Below, in pieces: positions 13,695-26,835 of a DNA stretch of 64,000 nucleotides. The number at the start of each line of letters is the position of its first letter. Position 1 is the stretch's first letter. This DNA is from Lateolabrax maculatus (Eukaryota; Chordata; Actinopteri; Acropomatiformes; Lateolabracidae), in NCBI GenBank assembly GCA_031216445.1, contig CM062214.1, forward strand, positions 8,316,501-8,380,500. Direction: 5' to 3'. The notes under the pieces are model-generated. The model saw only the letters and a program-made list of their open reading frames with translations. It did not search any database and was not told the origin of the DNA. Position numbers and translations under genes: made by a program.

Positions 13695-13985
13695 TCATGT
13701 AACTAGGACAGAAGTTAGAGAAGTGGTCTTGTGACCAAAGGGGCACTGTTAGTTCAAATCCCTGGAGCAGCTGGAAAAATGTGGTTGCGGAAAATGACTC
13801 CAGAGAACTTCTGTCAATGTGCTCTTGAGCAAGACATTTAATCCCAAAATATTCTGGTTAAGGAGTAGAGTGCCCAAAAGTAAAAGGCTGTGTGGTATCG
13901 CCTGAATATGAAACAGGGCATTGCTGGTAAAGAGTTGAGTGTTTTGTTTCAACTTTCCCTGGATAAATAAAGGGCATAAAACATC
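13695..13985 (+). mobile_element. tRNA-derived SINE, degenerate
   Basis: The left part has a tRNA-like layout: GTTAGAGAAGTGG near 13710 resembles an A box, and AGTTCAAATCC at about 13752-13762 is close to the RNA polymerase III B box (GGTTCGANNCC). The body carries the phrase CTCTTGAGCAAGACATTTAATCC, and the tail reads CTTTCCCTGGATAAATAAAG. All are familiar from fish tRNA-SINEs. Promoter-box mismatches suggest an old, inactive copy. The assignment is by memory of the family. Confidence 0.6.
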
Positions 13986-16900
13986 CCTGTGTTCTTGGAA
14001 CCATCATGAAAAGTGCCGGGCAACAAAGACAATTAGAACAATCAACAAAAGAGGAGGAACATTATGCAGTGACAGAAGTTGAGAAGAGGTATTTCTTGTC
14101 CAGCTTCATTTGACAAACTCAACTATGGGTCAAAAGCCTAACAAGACAGCCCAAACATATAAAACAAGAGGCGCGGGGTAAAGAACGAAGAAATTCCAAC
14201 AAGACATTGGGTCCTAGCAAAACAGTTTGCCTTGTTTCCCAAAGAGATGCTCTGGCATGCCAATGATCACAGGCAGCCTTCCAGTGTTAAGTGACTCTGA
14301 ATAGCAGCGAGGGGACAGCGAGAGGACAGAGCAACAAGATTGCTGGACCAGAGCAGGGCGAGCGGGGGTGGCAGGGCCGGCATATTGTTCCGGGAGACGC
14401 GCAGGAGGCTATCACGACCCGGGCCAACTGCTAGCCACGTGCTCCTCACCGAGGCCGGCATGAATTATTACATTTCATTCTGTTATCTTCCATCATGGTT
14501 CATTACAGACAGACAATTGAGCTTCAACAGAAGCACCACGCTCAGGGGTCCCCCCAGATGCCCTCAGAGAGAGGGAGAGAGAGAGAGAGAGAGGGAGAGA
14601 ATCCCTGCACTCTCCACTGAAAAGGATGGAGGAGGATGGACAAAAACACATTGTCCATGGATTTAAAAAGGAGGCTTATGGCTGCTATGAAAAAAGAAAT
14701 GTGCTTTTAAAAGAGGAGAAGAATGAATCTGCCCGCTGATGCACACTCAATGAGATGTACGCTAGCAGAGCCATAGAAAAGAAGCGGGAATTGAAAGGGA
14801 TGGATTCTGAGGCAAATGACACTCGAGTGTTTTGAAAATAACTGACAGCTGCACAATAGAACACCAAAACAGACTGCAATCTGTCCATAGATAGATGAAA
14901 AGACAGGGACTTGAATAGAAGTGCGACCAAATACATACAGAGATACTGTCCATTCATGGCAGAAGTGGATAAACAGACAGCCGTGAAAATGGACATGAAG
15001 GGTGAGGTTTTGCTCTGATAAATGAACCAAACAAAGGGATAACTACAAAGAATTTGTGAAACAATTAGGCTTTCTCATTCAAGTACACAAGTATGCCTAC
15101 TGTAGTTTAAGCCTTGCAAAATTGTATTTACCAGAGAGTGACACTTAATGTATACAGAAACATTCAGATTCACACGGAGACAATACAGAGACCAAATGCG
15201 AGTTTATCATCTAAGTTGATAGGAGTTCAGTCGGGGACATTGGTATTGTTAGACCTAATCATAGCTGATTACAAACCTGTCTGAATCAGTGGTGTATCCC
15301 TGAATGGATGAGCCATAACCATCCAGAAAAATTGCACGCGTATTGATATAATCACAGTGTCTCTCCTCATGAAGCTTTGTTATATGCGTCTGCATGCGTG
15401 TGTGTGCTACTAATGCACTTGTGTCTGTGTCCAGAGAGGTGAGTATCAGAACACACTCCTCTTGTCACTCGCTGTTCGCTGCATAACACAGACATTTTCC
15501 ATTCTGTCAGCGCAAGCAGCGAGCACACTGGCTCCTTCTAAACTCGCCGCCACTTCATTAAATGACTTCAGACTCTTGGCAGAGTCAGTGGGAAAAGTCT
15601 ATATTAACTGTGTGTGAGATCCACGGGGTGACCAACAAAGGCCATAGTTGTTCTTCTATGCTGGGTGCTGCTCGGGGGAATTCTGAGGCCTATCGGGGTA
15701 CCCCTCCACTGGGCCCTCTTCCCCATTTGTCTCCTTCTTCTCTCTTTCTCAGACCTCACGTACATACACACGGACACAATTAAACACACAAAGATGCACA
15801 CTAGAGTCACATAAAGCTTTGCTGACCTTTGCCCTACTTTCCAGGAAATAGTGCTCGGATTGTGAATTACTGTAAATCAGCATGTATAAACCAGCCATAG
15901 TAGAGATCCTGTATGTGTGTGCATTGGTGGGGCACAGTTTAGACATCATCATGCAGGATCGATCGCACTATGCAGGGACGAGCCAAGTTATGGGTTGCAT
16001 GAGAGCGTGGGGGTATGAGATGAGGGGGACTGTATGTGTTTAGACTGGAGAATGGAGCGAAGGGTAGGGGTTAATGTCTCCTCTCACAGTACAATGTGAC
16101 GGCTGGCTCATTTGTTTACAGGAGCTTCAGATGGAGAGAGGCAGCCTGATGGTACGTAATGGCCAGGAGGAGAAGCTGGCGGCTGAATCAAAGCATTTGC
16201 TGCTGCTCAGCTGGGTCAAAGTGCTGGGTCATTTGGGAGCGGATGGGCAGAACAGCCAGTGGATCAGCCACCACAGTACTCAGGACTTGTGTATTTTGTA
16301 ATGTAAAGTGAGGAGAAAAGCCTTTGCAGTAAAAATTCCACCATAAAACAGTATTCACAAAGCCTTTTTTTCCAAAGCAAGAAGCCAAAGCATGGGGCTC
16401 TGGTGACAAGAGGCAAAAACTGGGACTGTCCATTGACACAAAGTAGGAAATGGACTGTGGTATCATGGGACTTTAGTTAAAAGGGCAACTATGGTTTATT
16501 ACGACTTTAATTTTGTTATTGCAGTTCTGGCCATTATAAGCTTTAGTAACACAGTTCCACCAAAGTAATTGATGGATATTTAACAAGAAATAACAATAAA
16601 AGTAGGGCCACCAGAGCAAGAAGCATGATTAGATGAGAGGAATTCAAGCAGTAAACAAGCAGACAGTTTAGGCATAGGTTTATAGGTAAAACTGAAAGTG
16701 AGCGCACCCATAATTTTGTGTTACATTATCCCAGAAATGACTCTGAATACAATGCTAATATGACCAATAAAAACGATGGCTGGAGCTACAAAAAATGTAA
16801 TACAAGCTGTGATAGACAGCAGTTTTCTACATCAACTGGCTATTAACTTTAATGGTAAACACATTCTGGGTGCACTTATTCAAATTTAGAACAGCAAAAT

Positions 16901-17050
16901 ACATCCCATACAGTATTTAATTAAACAGTACAGTTAATTTTTGTGCATATTGCGTATGAACGTACGGTTACATGGCAAAATCCTGCATGTCTCCAAAGGC
17001 AAATTAATAAAACACATAATGCAATGAGCAGTGTAACCAAAAAGAGCACA
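13986..17050. other. No gene seen; GC-richer patch at 14260-14540
   Basis: The patch at about 14260-14540 has more CpG than its surroundings and passes into an AT-rich TAAT-containing segment. It could be a regulatory element but shows no exon signals. An (AG)n run lies at 14566-14600. At 16122-16151 a 30-nt segment sits between TTTACAG and GTACGT on the plus strand. This is too short to call an exon. Confidence 0.45.
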
Positions 17051-17052
17051 TA

Positions 17053-17640
17053 GAGCTGTGCGATATGACCAAAAGCTCATATCCACATATAGGTAATTTC
17101 ATATCCAGGTAACGCAGCACATTTTCTGTAAATTCAATAAATACGCCTACTTACTAATATTAATTATTTTTTCCTTTATTTAGAACCTTTGTGCAAATTC
17201 ATTTAAGTGTGTAGCAAAATACTAAATATTATTGTATAAAATATATAAAGGTAAACAGTGAAAGAGGTTAGTGGTGTTTGAATCCATTGTTGGGACCGGT
17301 CCATGCGACAGACATAGCCCCTCTTTTAGGTGTGAGCTCCTGGTTTTGTCTTGGCTGGTCTGACCCTTCTCCTGTTCCAAATTACTCCATACTCTCTTCA
17401 GTGTTTGTTTGTGTTTCCTTCATGCAAATTTCCTGCCTGCATCTGTGCTGTGCGGGAGAACACAAAAGCCTCGTCCAAAAGATGAAAAATATTGCCATAA
17501 CGAGCGCGATTTGCGACACAACGAAACAAGCGATACGCCATAATATGAAACGACAGATGGTTTTCTATCGCCACATGATATATATCATCATACTGCCAAG
17601 CCTTAAGAGCACTTGCAACCCTACTACTGATATCAATAAC
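17053..17640. mobile_element. Dispersed repeat copy, probably interrupted
   Basis: The left end (GCGATATGACCAAAAGCTCATATCC) and right end (TTTTCTATCGCCACATGATATATATC) resemble the two ends of a common fish repeat built around GATATGACGATAT-type words. The interior holds a 122-codon frame with no recognisable domain. Assignment is from memory and boundaries are approximate. Confidence 0.4.
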
Positions 17641-18126
17641 CTTTAAGTATGGGATGTTTCACTCTCAAATATCGATACTGGCATCAGCATACAAAATGCA
17701 CTATTGGCTGGGATTTTAATCTACATCAGACCTACAGTATAACAGTCTAAAACGCACCAGAAATACTTCATATTACTCACCTTTTATTGCATTCTTTACA
17801 TCAAAGTCAGTTTATTTTAAATAAAAAAATAAATGACGAAAGTGATGACAGAAATTACAGCTGTTCGGGAGAGACACAGTAGAGTAGAAGTCAAATGAGG
17901 AGTGTCCAGAGACAGACAGACAGACGAGCAGTGAAGTGTGGGAAGAAGAGAGAAAAAGTATTTAGCTGAAGAATCCTTGTTTAACCGCAAAACATTATTA
18001 CAGCCTCATCTGCGGTTTCACACCCGCAGAGAAATAGAAAGACTGATGCAGATATAGACCCAGGCACACACATCTATGATCTGGAAGTCTATTTTTAACA
18101 ACATTTCTTTTTCTGATGTTAATAAA

Positions 18127-18153
18127 ACACACACACACACACACACACACACA
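18127..18153. repeat. (AC)n microsatellite
   Basis: A short AC run of about 13 units. Confidence 0.95.
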
Positions 18154-18787
18154 GGCTTGCACACACAGAAAAGCTGAAGACTAATAATCCACCAGATGTA
18201 TTGAAAAAGGTGCAAGACACAGCAGGCAAAGAGAACACCACAGCTGTACAGTCACTCAGCCAGATTGACTTGATATCCCAGTTCAAGTAAAGGCCAAATT
18301 TGTGATGACCTTTACACAATCTGGTGGATTTATTTGTTCTAATTAAGCACAGTAGGGCCACATGCCTTCACAAATTAAGTCATTCATCGTGATGTGACAA
18401 GTCGGAGGAGAAAAGGCCAATTACCCCCAGGAAAAAGAGAAATTTCTTCAATACCAGGAGGTGAAGAGTCTGTCAGAGAAGGTTAACATTAACAGTAACA
18501 CACCCACACATAGGGTTAGTTGTTGCCAGCATCTATGCAAATGCTGGTATTTTACACTTCTTCAGACTTGTGTGCACACTTTAAGTGACTTTATGTTCAG
18601 CCTGCAGCCGCTCTGGTGGACAATGTGCACTGACTGCACTATACAGTAAGGGAGGTCCTGTGCCTATGTCAGTTTTGCATTGTGTAACTATCTTGTCAAA
18701 ACGTGAGCCATGTGTGTCCACCTACACTTACAAAACACACCGTTTTGGGGAAAAAAATACATGGCTGGCCAACTAAACATAACTTAC

Positions 18788-18900
18788 AGCGTGGCCCTGG
18801 GGTTGAAAATAGTCCACAATGTCTAGATCAACAGAGGCTGGAGCCAGCGGGGGCTCGGAGGTGGACTGAGGCGGCCCAGTGAGAGGCCACCTCCGCCAGC
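18788..18900 (-). CDS. Candidate internal coding exon, 113 nt, unknown protein
   Basis: On the minus strand the segment is bounded on the 5' side by a CTAAC branch-point-like word, a TTTATCCAG acceptor, and on the 3' side by GTAAGT, a consensus donor. Only one of the three frames is open. It reads WRRWPLTGPPQSTSEPP and ends in VDLDIVDYFQPQGHA before the donor. The codons favour G or C at the third position, unlike the AT-rich surroundings, which is what coding selection would give. The exon would begin with two bases of a split codon and end on a codon boundary. The peptide is Pro/Ser-rich with an acidic end and matches no family I know. It lies on the same strand as, and about 8 kb downstream of, the first exons at 27 kb, so it could belong to that gene. 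The acceptor pyrimidine tract is weak and a chance arrangement remains possible. Confidence 0.35.
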
Positions 18901-19362
18901 CTGGATAAACACAGTTAGCTGGGGAACTCAGATTGTTTCTCCTCCTGTGATCCCACACACTGCAGCCTCTGTGCATGTGCAGTGTAGTGATGAGAGTGAG
19001 TATGTGTTTATGTGCAAGCGCTTCGGAGGGAGTGTGGGTGTGTTCTGCACTGTATGCACGTTTGTGTGTGCACTACTGCGCTGCGGATCTGAAGCTGGAG
19101 CATCATGAAGATAAAAGGATGCATACAAGCACAAGAGCTATGCTGCCCACGCAGCTATATTCATTCATAACTTTTAATCTGCCTAGAACACATGCTCCAA
19201 GGTTTCACATGTTCATCATCTGCAACACACCAGCACACGTGATAATACAATTCAATCCAAATTTCATCCTCCATGTTGCCAAAAGTTCACAAAGCTCACC
19301 TTTCAGGGGAAACTCTTCATCAAGGGAAGTTTACTTTCAATTAAAATACACCACAGAAACTT

Positions 19363-19364
<2 letters not shown>

Positions 19365-19400
<36 letters not shown>

Positions 19401-19422
19401 ACACACACACACACACACACAC
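19365..19422. repeat. (AC)n microsatellite, interrupted
   Basis: An AC run with one CCC interruption near 19398-19400. Confidence 0.95.
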
Positions 19423-20515
19423 GGCCACTAACCTTCAAGTGACTCCCAAGCATCCTGAGCCATCCACCACATTACACAAGGAGATTCAGAGCACAAAATG
19501 AAGGAACAACACCAGGCAACAATATGGCTCAGTTCCTTTCACCACGGGGTTTCACTCTACTCAAATGTTTGGAGTTTCGAAATACTACATCCTTCATACA
19601 GTATATGACCATTATGAAAAGGGCTCTCTGTCTCTAATTGGCCTCTTTTACCTTTTTGTCAGCATTCATTTCTCTCTATCGTGCTCTCTGTGTCTCTTAC
19701 AAACACACGCGCAATGGCGTGTGAATGCACATGCAAGCACACCATTGCACACTACATTCCCATCTAATCCACATCCATCCTCTCTCTGGAACGCACTCTA
19801 GATTGGTTTTGCTTCTAGTATAAACTTCCAAGTTGAGGTCAGACTTTGGGGTCACGGGGGCCTATGGAACGCCATATAGCTTGACTTCAAAGAGCAATGG
19901 GGCTTAAGCAGGGCAGCTAGCTTGTTGGTGCTTTCTTTGCCCTTAGTTGCACCTCTCACATGTCTGTTTCCTATTGTTAATGCTAGACAGTCAAGGCTGT
20001 GTTGGCTGCTGCATTCATGTCTGACTATTTCTTGGATCCACATTTCTGCACAAACCACTATTGTAAATCATGCAATGAAATAAGAGAAACAGGTCCACCT
20101 TCTCTGAATGGTTGTTAGTGTTCATTAGACTCCAAACGCATTTAGTAACTCTGGAATGACATCCATGCTGCGACAGTAGGAGGCATTTCCCATGGCTGAC
20201 AAAGACCATGGCTGCTTGTTAGACCGCTTTTAACACACACAAAACTTTGGCTTTTTTTGCAGAAAATCTTGGAAAAAATATACACATTCTTCACAAAATA
20301 AGGTTATGAAAAAACAGTCTCAGCCCTAAAACTGATACACGAAACTCTTGCAGTGTATATTACCTCAAGAGAAAAAAAAAGAAAAAAACTTAGTTCAGTC
20401 TTTTAACTGAAGCTGACAGATGCTCTAACACATATAACCATGTTACACTGAGGTAATGTTTCTGTCTGTGTGTACATTTAAACCCTCCATTTTTGATTTC
20501 ATCAACATGACTTTT

Positions 20516-20529
20516 CTGCCCTCTACTGG
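20516..20529 (-). promoter_or_regulatory. CTCF-type motif, perfect core match
   Basis: The minus strand reads CCAGTAGAGGGCAG, which fits the vertebrate CTCF core CCASYAGRKGGCRS at all 14 positions. CTCF binds such sites as an insulator and loop anchor. Sequence alone cannot show occupancy, and fish repeats sometimes carry CTAGAGGGCAG-like words. Confidence 0.45.
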
Positions 20530-23329
20530 TGATGTACGAGAACAACAGCCGTAACTATCATGGGTGATTAAAGGGCAACGCCAATGTTTTCTGGCAGTGA
20601 TGGTGTACATTTAAGTGCCTATGATCGTTTGTCATCATTTTATTTGACTTTAATTAAATACTTTTTGATTATTTATCCTTCCTTTTCCACTGCCAGAACA
20701 TTCCATTATATTAAAAAATATGCCTGAGACATTCCAAAAAATCTAAAAATACTCAAGAACACAATCAAAAAATATCTGAATTGGATTGTTAGTATTAATT
20801 TCCATCAAATAATGAGAGAAATGGGTTCTACTTGTCATACATTTTAATACTATAACATTTTTATATTATAAAAGATGGGTTTTTGCAGTCACATTTAGAC
20901 AGTCATGTCTGAACCCCACATTCTATAACATAACTTTATATGTAACTGTATGCTTCAGTTGAAGTGATCTAACTGCAAACACACAAACACTCGTTTTTCC
21001 AAAGTATACTAATATGATATAAAAATCGAATTTATGATCTATTATCATGATTAGCGTTGTTTGATCATGATGATCGCTGAATAAAGTGGTATGCACAAAT
21101 TAATAGGGTCATTAGAATTAGGTAACTAAAATGCAGTAGAAGGCACCATTACATGTGGAGTCATAAATCAACCTACTTTTGAAAGTCTGTATGCATATGC
21201 ATTAAGTTGATACATTGTGTTGACAGCCAGACACATGTGCGTCTACCGTATGTTCCTAAATACACATTACATACTCACGCAGTCACGAGTAATGCTTAGT
21301 AAATCAAGTTATACTCATCTAATGATACAATAGATGTTCAATCATGTTGATGGGATGACTTAAAATGCACAACCTTTCCTGACCACTAGAGGTCACAGTT
21401 TTACCATCTATGAACTACACCCTGGAGAGACAACATTGTTACATTAATTACACTCTCTCAAACAGAGTCAGCCATCAACTATAGACGGCAGAATTGAAAT
21501 CCAAAGAGCTCAAGGGGAAGCTTACTCGTATGCAGCTTCTTTTGCAGTGAAATTAAAGGTTAACATTGTTTCAGTAAGACTTGATAAATTCCATGCGGTG
21601 ATGAGTGAAACACTGTATTGGGACATACAATCTGTTCCAATAAACAGTCCTGGAAAAGGTCTTGTTTTATTAAAACTATGATGTGCAACCAATAGCAAAA
21701 ATTATTTGTAATTTATCTGGTCTTAATATTTATTTAGTCTATTTAGTCTTAATATCCTATTTTTATTAAAACAAACATTTCCTGTAACAAATGAAACATT
21801 TTACCAAGGATATTCTTCTTATTCTATCATAATACTAACACTTATTTGTAGAAAGAGTCTGAAACAAGAAACAATTTTGAAAAAGAGTGGAATTTTTCCC
21901 ACAAACGTTTTTAAGACCAAATCTATCGATATAACATTGTAAAAAAAAAAAATACTTGTGTACGTGTTATTGTACTTGCTATTACTGTATCAAACGGATG
22001 TAGAGATCATTTGCAAGATACATTTTAAAAGTCAGTTCAAGAGAAGTGGCACTGTCTACCACATAAAAAGAAAGTCTACCCAGCAGACCTCAAGACAGAA
22101 CAACACTGAGTGTACCTTAGGGAAATGTGTTTTCCGCACCACAACATTGCATTGTCAACCACTGATATGCCAAAAAGAAGACACAACACACCTTTAAACA
22201 GCTGTAATATCAGCGGTCCGACTTACTGTACTGGAAAAAAAAAAATAAGGAATATGTTTCTACTTCACTGATCACTTCAAAAAACACAGCACGTCAAGCC
22301 CCAGCGAGTAGGCAAAGGCACACATGGTGCTTTTTTTAAATAATGCAAAGCTGTGAATTAGAGTAAAAAAAATGCAGTATGTAAATACACAGAAAATAAG
22401 CTGTGCTATAGTCAGTACATCATAGATTTATGAAGAAACAAAGCTGTCATTTTATTTTGTTTGGCATTCAAGAAGAGAATCAGGCACATGTTCGCGTAAC
22501 GGTTGAGTTAGATATAGGTGTATGCACCATGAATGCATGTCAAATTGTTGAAAATTGTTTGAGGGAATGCAGCAGAAAATTAATATACGAAAGGCTCTAA
22601 CATAACATGCAAACAGTTCATTTGAAGTGGTGTGTAACCCATGTAACTGCACTCCAACAGTATGTAAAGTGGCATAATCAGCATCGCCAAGCCAGGATGT
22701 TCTTCCTGCAGAGCAGCTGCAAAATCTCATAGTTGATCCTGGTCCAACTCTATAGTTGACACATCCGTACACACAATCTTACACTACTCTACACCCTTCT
22801 TCCCCTTCTGCACTGAAAACGTGCCAGCAGTCACCCATTAAAGAACAGTTTCATTTTCAACCTTGTCTCTTAGGTTCTATTTACAGAATGACACGTTCAC
22901 TATTGTCGATATTCTTTGCATTTCATAGGTATGTTCCATGAACAACCCCAGATCCTATGGGCTACCTAAATTTCGGTTTTGGAAAATGTTTTGGAAGTAA
23001 ATAAAATAAGTCCTCCTTACTTGCCTCATTTGTTGTAGGGTCCGGGACATAATTGGAGCATTCCTACAAGATATTGACCTTGAATACTGAAAAGTGTACT
23101 GGTACATTCACCTATATAGGCATGCGAAACTACTAAGAGTCGCCTTTTCTTCCCAGAAGGATGATACGCATCAGTCAAAGTGAAACTACAAAATATAAAT
23201 AAACTGTTAACTAACAGCTGATGCCTATCAGTGCATACTATGTGCAAGTTTGTTGTCCGTTGTACTACCTTGGCACACCAACACAGCTGCAACTCTCCTG
23301 ACACTGAAAGATGTTTAGTGCATGACTAA

Positions 23330-23345
23330 CCCCCCCCCCCCCCCC
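23330..23345. repeat. Poly-C run
   Basis: Sixteen consecutive C residues on the plus strand, prone to length error in assembly. Confidence 0.95.
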
Positions 23346-24137
23346 TTCCATGTGTGAAGTTGTGTTCTTTGTTTTCTTAGTGCAGCTTAGCAATTTTTTT
23401 TCACATTATATATTTGGCACTAATCGGTCTTCCTGTAACATGACAAGCCAATACAGTTGATCATCCATGTCTTCCACACAACAGAATCTTCTCAGAGCAA
23501 CTGCACTGCGCATTTAAAGAAATCAAACCACCAAAACACTGCGGTCTGTCTGTCAACGCTGACATACGCCTTGTTTGTGTTTAGGTAGCGGGACAGGAAG
23601 TGATGACGTCCATGTGTTTCATGTAAGACAGCAATTCGGGTTTCGATGTGAGCAGCTCAACATGAAAACAAACAATTCTCATCTCCTTTGAAGGCGTCGT
23701 CACCACTAGAAATTACTGACAGGAAGATTACGTTTTTGATTTTCATCTGAAGCTCCAACGGTGGTAAAAATTTCACAGTAAATGAATGTGGATAGAGCGC
23801 ATGATGAGGTATAAACATATGATTCTCTGAAAGCATATTTTGCTTCAAGTGACCGCACTCTTCTTGCAAGCTCAGCTGTTACAAGATTCAACATCCAACA
23901 AGGTTAATTTGAGTCTGTCAGATGCGTGCTGGACCAGTCAGTGACCTATGGGGAGTTTTAAGATGACACGACTTGTTGTCTCAAAACTCAGAAACTGATG
24001 AAAACAAGTGCTATATATCAAATCAAATAATAGTAGTCCAGTCAGGTGTGTGAAGGGTTTATATCCGAGTAAAGAACAGAAATTTTAATTATCTCATCAT
24101 CTGCCTATTGAGCTTTGAACTGCAGGCTGAGCTTTTG

Positions 24138-24142
24138 TGAGG
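24138..24142. repeat. Target-site duplication, left (TGAGG)
   Basis: Identical to 24887-24891 on the other side of the solo LTR. Confidence 0.75.
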
Positions 24143-24886
24143 TGTGACAAAGTGGGTGAGAACACACCATTTGTCCCCATATTTCACTGCTATATTTCTA
24201 CTAATTTAACCATGCTTGTTAATCTTTTGTTTAGCCATAGCGCCATCATTGATCTGTATTTGAAGACACATACTATCCAGGATTTGTTTGTGCTTTGCAT
24301 TTTGTTAGGTAACAGTTCATATAACATTTCTTGTTAAAGTAAAACACTGATCATTAAGTTTAGTTATTGTTTATTGGTTCAGTCTCGCTCCACTACGCTC
24401 TCGGGCGTAGATTAAGTTAGGGGAATTATCTATGTTGATTGTAATATGGTACGTATGGTTGTAAATGTATGTAATATGCTCAACTATGTGAAAGGGTTTT
24501 GCACTTGAAAATGAGTGATAATGAATAACTATTACTTATCTGTGTTCAGGAGAGACATTGGGTTTGCCTACCGACCTTCATGGTACTGACCAGACTGACT
24601 CCTGCTGATGGAAGGGCCTATTTAAGCAGATGCTTCTGGCTGTTAGGGGGAATGGATGTCAGTGTGCACGGTATGTGCTGTGATTATGAGTTGAGTTTTA
24701 TTCAGTTGAGCTGAGTAAACTGTTGATTTCCTGTTTTTTTTTTTTTTGTTTGTATATATGTTTTTTGGTTACATGTGTAGCATGGTGCCACTTTTTGTAA
24801 ATAAATCACCTTCTGTTATCCCTGGACCACGTTTTCGAGTCTGCCTCCTACCACCTTCCTAGCCACTCTGGTCAGGCTCCCTCACA
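24143..24886 (+). mobile_element. Solo LTR, 744 bp, with 5-bp target duplication
   Basis: The element begins TGTGAC and ends CTCACA, the TG...CA ends expected of an LTR with short inverted termini. It is flanked on both sides by the same 5-bp word TGAGG (24138-24142 and 24887-24891), the size of target duplication made by many LTR-retrotransposon and retrovirus integrases. Inside, a TATA-like TATTTAAG at 24619-24626 precedes an AATAAA poly(A) signal at 24800-24805, giving a plus-strand U3-R-U5 order. No second LTR, primer-binding site or coding region follows, so this is a solo LTR left by recombination between two LTRs. The intact duplication suggests that it is not very old. The superfamily (Gypsy, BEL or retrovirus-like) cannot be decided from the LTR alone. 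Confidence 0.8.
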
Positions 24887-24891
24887 TGAGG
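24887..24891. repeat. Target-site duplication, right (TGAGG)
   Basis: Identical to 24138-24142. Confidence 0.75.
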
Positions 24892-25856
24892 TCACTGCAA
24901 AAGCACACTGAGCACAATTTCCTTTAGCTCCATATTGTTTTTATTATTTTGGACATGACATGACTAGATCAAATGCGTTGCTCACATCAGAGCAACTGTG
25001 GATGAATCTAAAACAAAAGTTGGGAACTACAGTATTTGCACACATTAATGTTCAGTATATAGACAGGAATGGTTAATGTGATATTTATGTTTTTGATACA
25101 TGGCCATATCAACAAACACCAAATTGTAGGAAAATCTAACATTAACAGTTTAGAGTAAGCACCTGAATCACTACTTTTTCCTCTTTGGAGTGATTTATTC
25201 AATATGAGTTAAATATCATGGCAATTAAAGCTCACAATCTTTGCCATTTTACATCCAAAACAATAAAAAAAAATACCACCAAGTGTTTTACGGTTTGGAG
25301 ATGAGCACACACCGCATATTAAGCTCGCACTGAAAGTTGTTTGTCTAATAGTGACAGGGTAGTAGGTGAGATATATTTCTTCAAAATAGATACCCACTAA
25401 CAAGGAGCGCGACACAGTCGAGATTAAAGACACTTAGAAAAACCACAAATGCGTCAGAGAAGTTACAGCGAAGAAACTCCTGATTGCATGTGTAAGGCTC
25501 CCCCACCCCCCAGGCCTGAGTCTCTGCCAAAACTTCAGCCGATTCAGTATCTCAGCCACTCTGACAGGAAGCTTTTCCCTCCCCCTCCTTCCTCAGCCCC
25601 TCCTCCGGCTGGGGTGGGCGTGCTGAGGGAACACAGAGCATTCAGATGTTGACGTTCCACAACGAAAGTTGTGCCCACATCCGTTCAGATCGAAGACTCT
25701 CTGTAGCCCATAGCAAGCAGTACCAGTAAAACAGCAGGCAACAAACCACAGTGGGTACAGTGCAGTACACTGTCAAGGCCACTAGAGCTCAGAGACAATG
25801 ACTGGAATGGCTCATTTAGGTTAGACAGAAACATATAGTCTGTGAGTGTGTGTGTG

Positions 25857-25892
<36 letters not shown>

Positions 25893-26225
25893 GGGGGGGG
25901 ACAGTGAGAGGGAGAGAGGAAAAATTCCAGGAAATGTATTACGTGACACATCTGAAAGAAATAATAAAAAAAAAAATCTGTGGGAGCTTATAAATCATAA
26001 TTGAAGACTTTAACACAACAGCAGCGTCTACCTGCTAAGTTGATGGGTTGTCAAATTTCCCTGTCTCACACTTAAAGCCGTCGGAGCAACTCTTGACACC
26101 TAACAGTTATCAGCACTCTGACACATCCAGAGGCTGCGAGGCTGCCTAATCACAGCTCTGTCTCACTCAGTCGGTGGGCAAAACGCTGAGTGATTTTCAA
26201 TGAACTCTGCTCCATCATTAGCCCG
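24892..26225. other. No gene seen; intronic if the minus-strand gene model holds
   Basis: A GC-richer C-run segment at 25495-25625 has an open plus-strand frame rich in proline, but no splice donor or family match. A (TG)n run at 25861-25890 ends in an 11-G run. The CpG island begins soon after. Confidence 0.5.
25861..25900. repeat. (TG)n followed by an 11-G run
   Basis: Fifteen TG units, the last G of which opens an 11-base G run. An imperfect TG stretch precedes it from about 25841. Confidence 0.95.
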
Positions 26226-26835
26226 CTCATTGAAACGACTCAGGCGAATCAAACGGGGGGCTTGTTAAGTCCCCTCCGCAGACCGTGCTCTGCCGCCGAC
26301 ACCACCTCTCCTCCCGGGTAAACCGGCCTTGCGCAATCCGGCTCCCTGCTGGCCGCTGGGCCGGGAAACACCACCACGCCCTCAGGAGCGGGACTCGGGC
26401 TGAATTAAAGCCCCCGGCCGCAGAAAAACGGCCTCTGAACACACGTCTGCCAACCGGGCCCAACCTCCGGCCCCGACTGACCGGGACTGAGCGTTTCACC
26501 GTACAGCGGCGGCGACGTCACTCGGTACGCCCAACGTCACGTCAACGGCGAGGCTTCGCCGCGCACCGTCGCTCGTTGTTTACGGTTCCGTAGCAGGAGT
26601 AATACAAAAAAAAAGAAAAGGGCCCTCCACATTTATTCCGCTTCACTTGTTGCTCTGCGGGACAGCCGTATTATTTCTTTTTTTTTGTTTGTTTGTTTTT
26701 TTTTTTCTCGCACCAGCGCTACTACGAGTCACGAGGACACCTCTGCGAAAGCTCGGCGCGCGCACACCACGCGCGCACAGTCAACACAGCGCGGAGTTGT
26801 GGAGAGAAGCGCGAGCGAGGACGAGTCGGACTCAC

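Larger units (their letters stand above)
18901..24137. other. No gene seen; probable intron of the minus-strand gene
   Basis: AT-rich DNA with a (CA)n run at 19365-19422, a 16-base poly-C run at 23330-23345 and several A runs. No open segment has both splice signals and coding-like composition. A perfect CTCF-type motif lies at 20516-20529. If the exon at 18.8 kb is joined to the first exons near 27 kb, this whole stretch is intronic. Confidence 0.5.

Noticed and set aside
16122..16151. 30-nt plus-strand segment between TTTACAG and GTACGT, reading ELQMERGSLM
   Set aside because: On the strand opposite the promoter model and too short to separate from chance. Nothing nearby supports a plus-strand gene.
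25449..25652. 67-codon proline-rich plus-strand frame
   Set aside because: Driven by C runs, with no splice donor and no recognisable domain.
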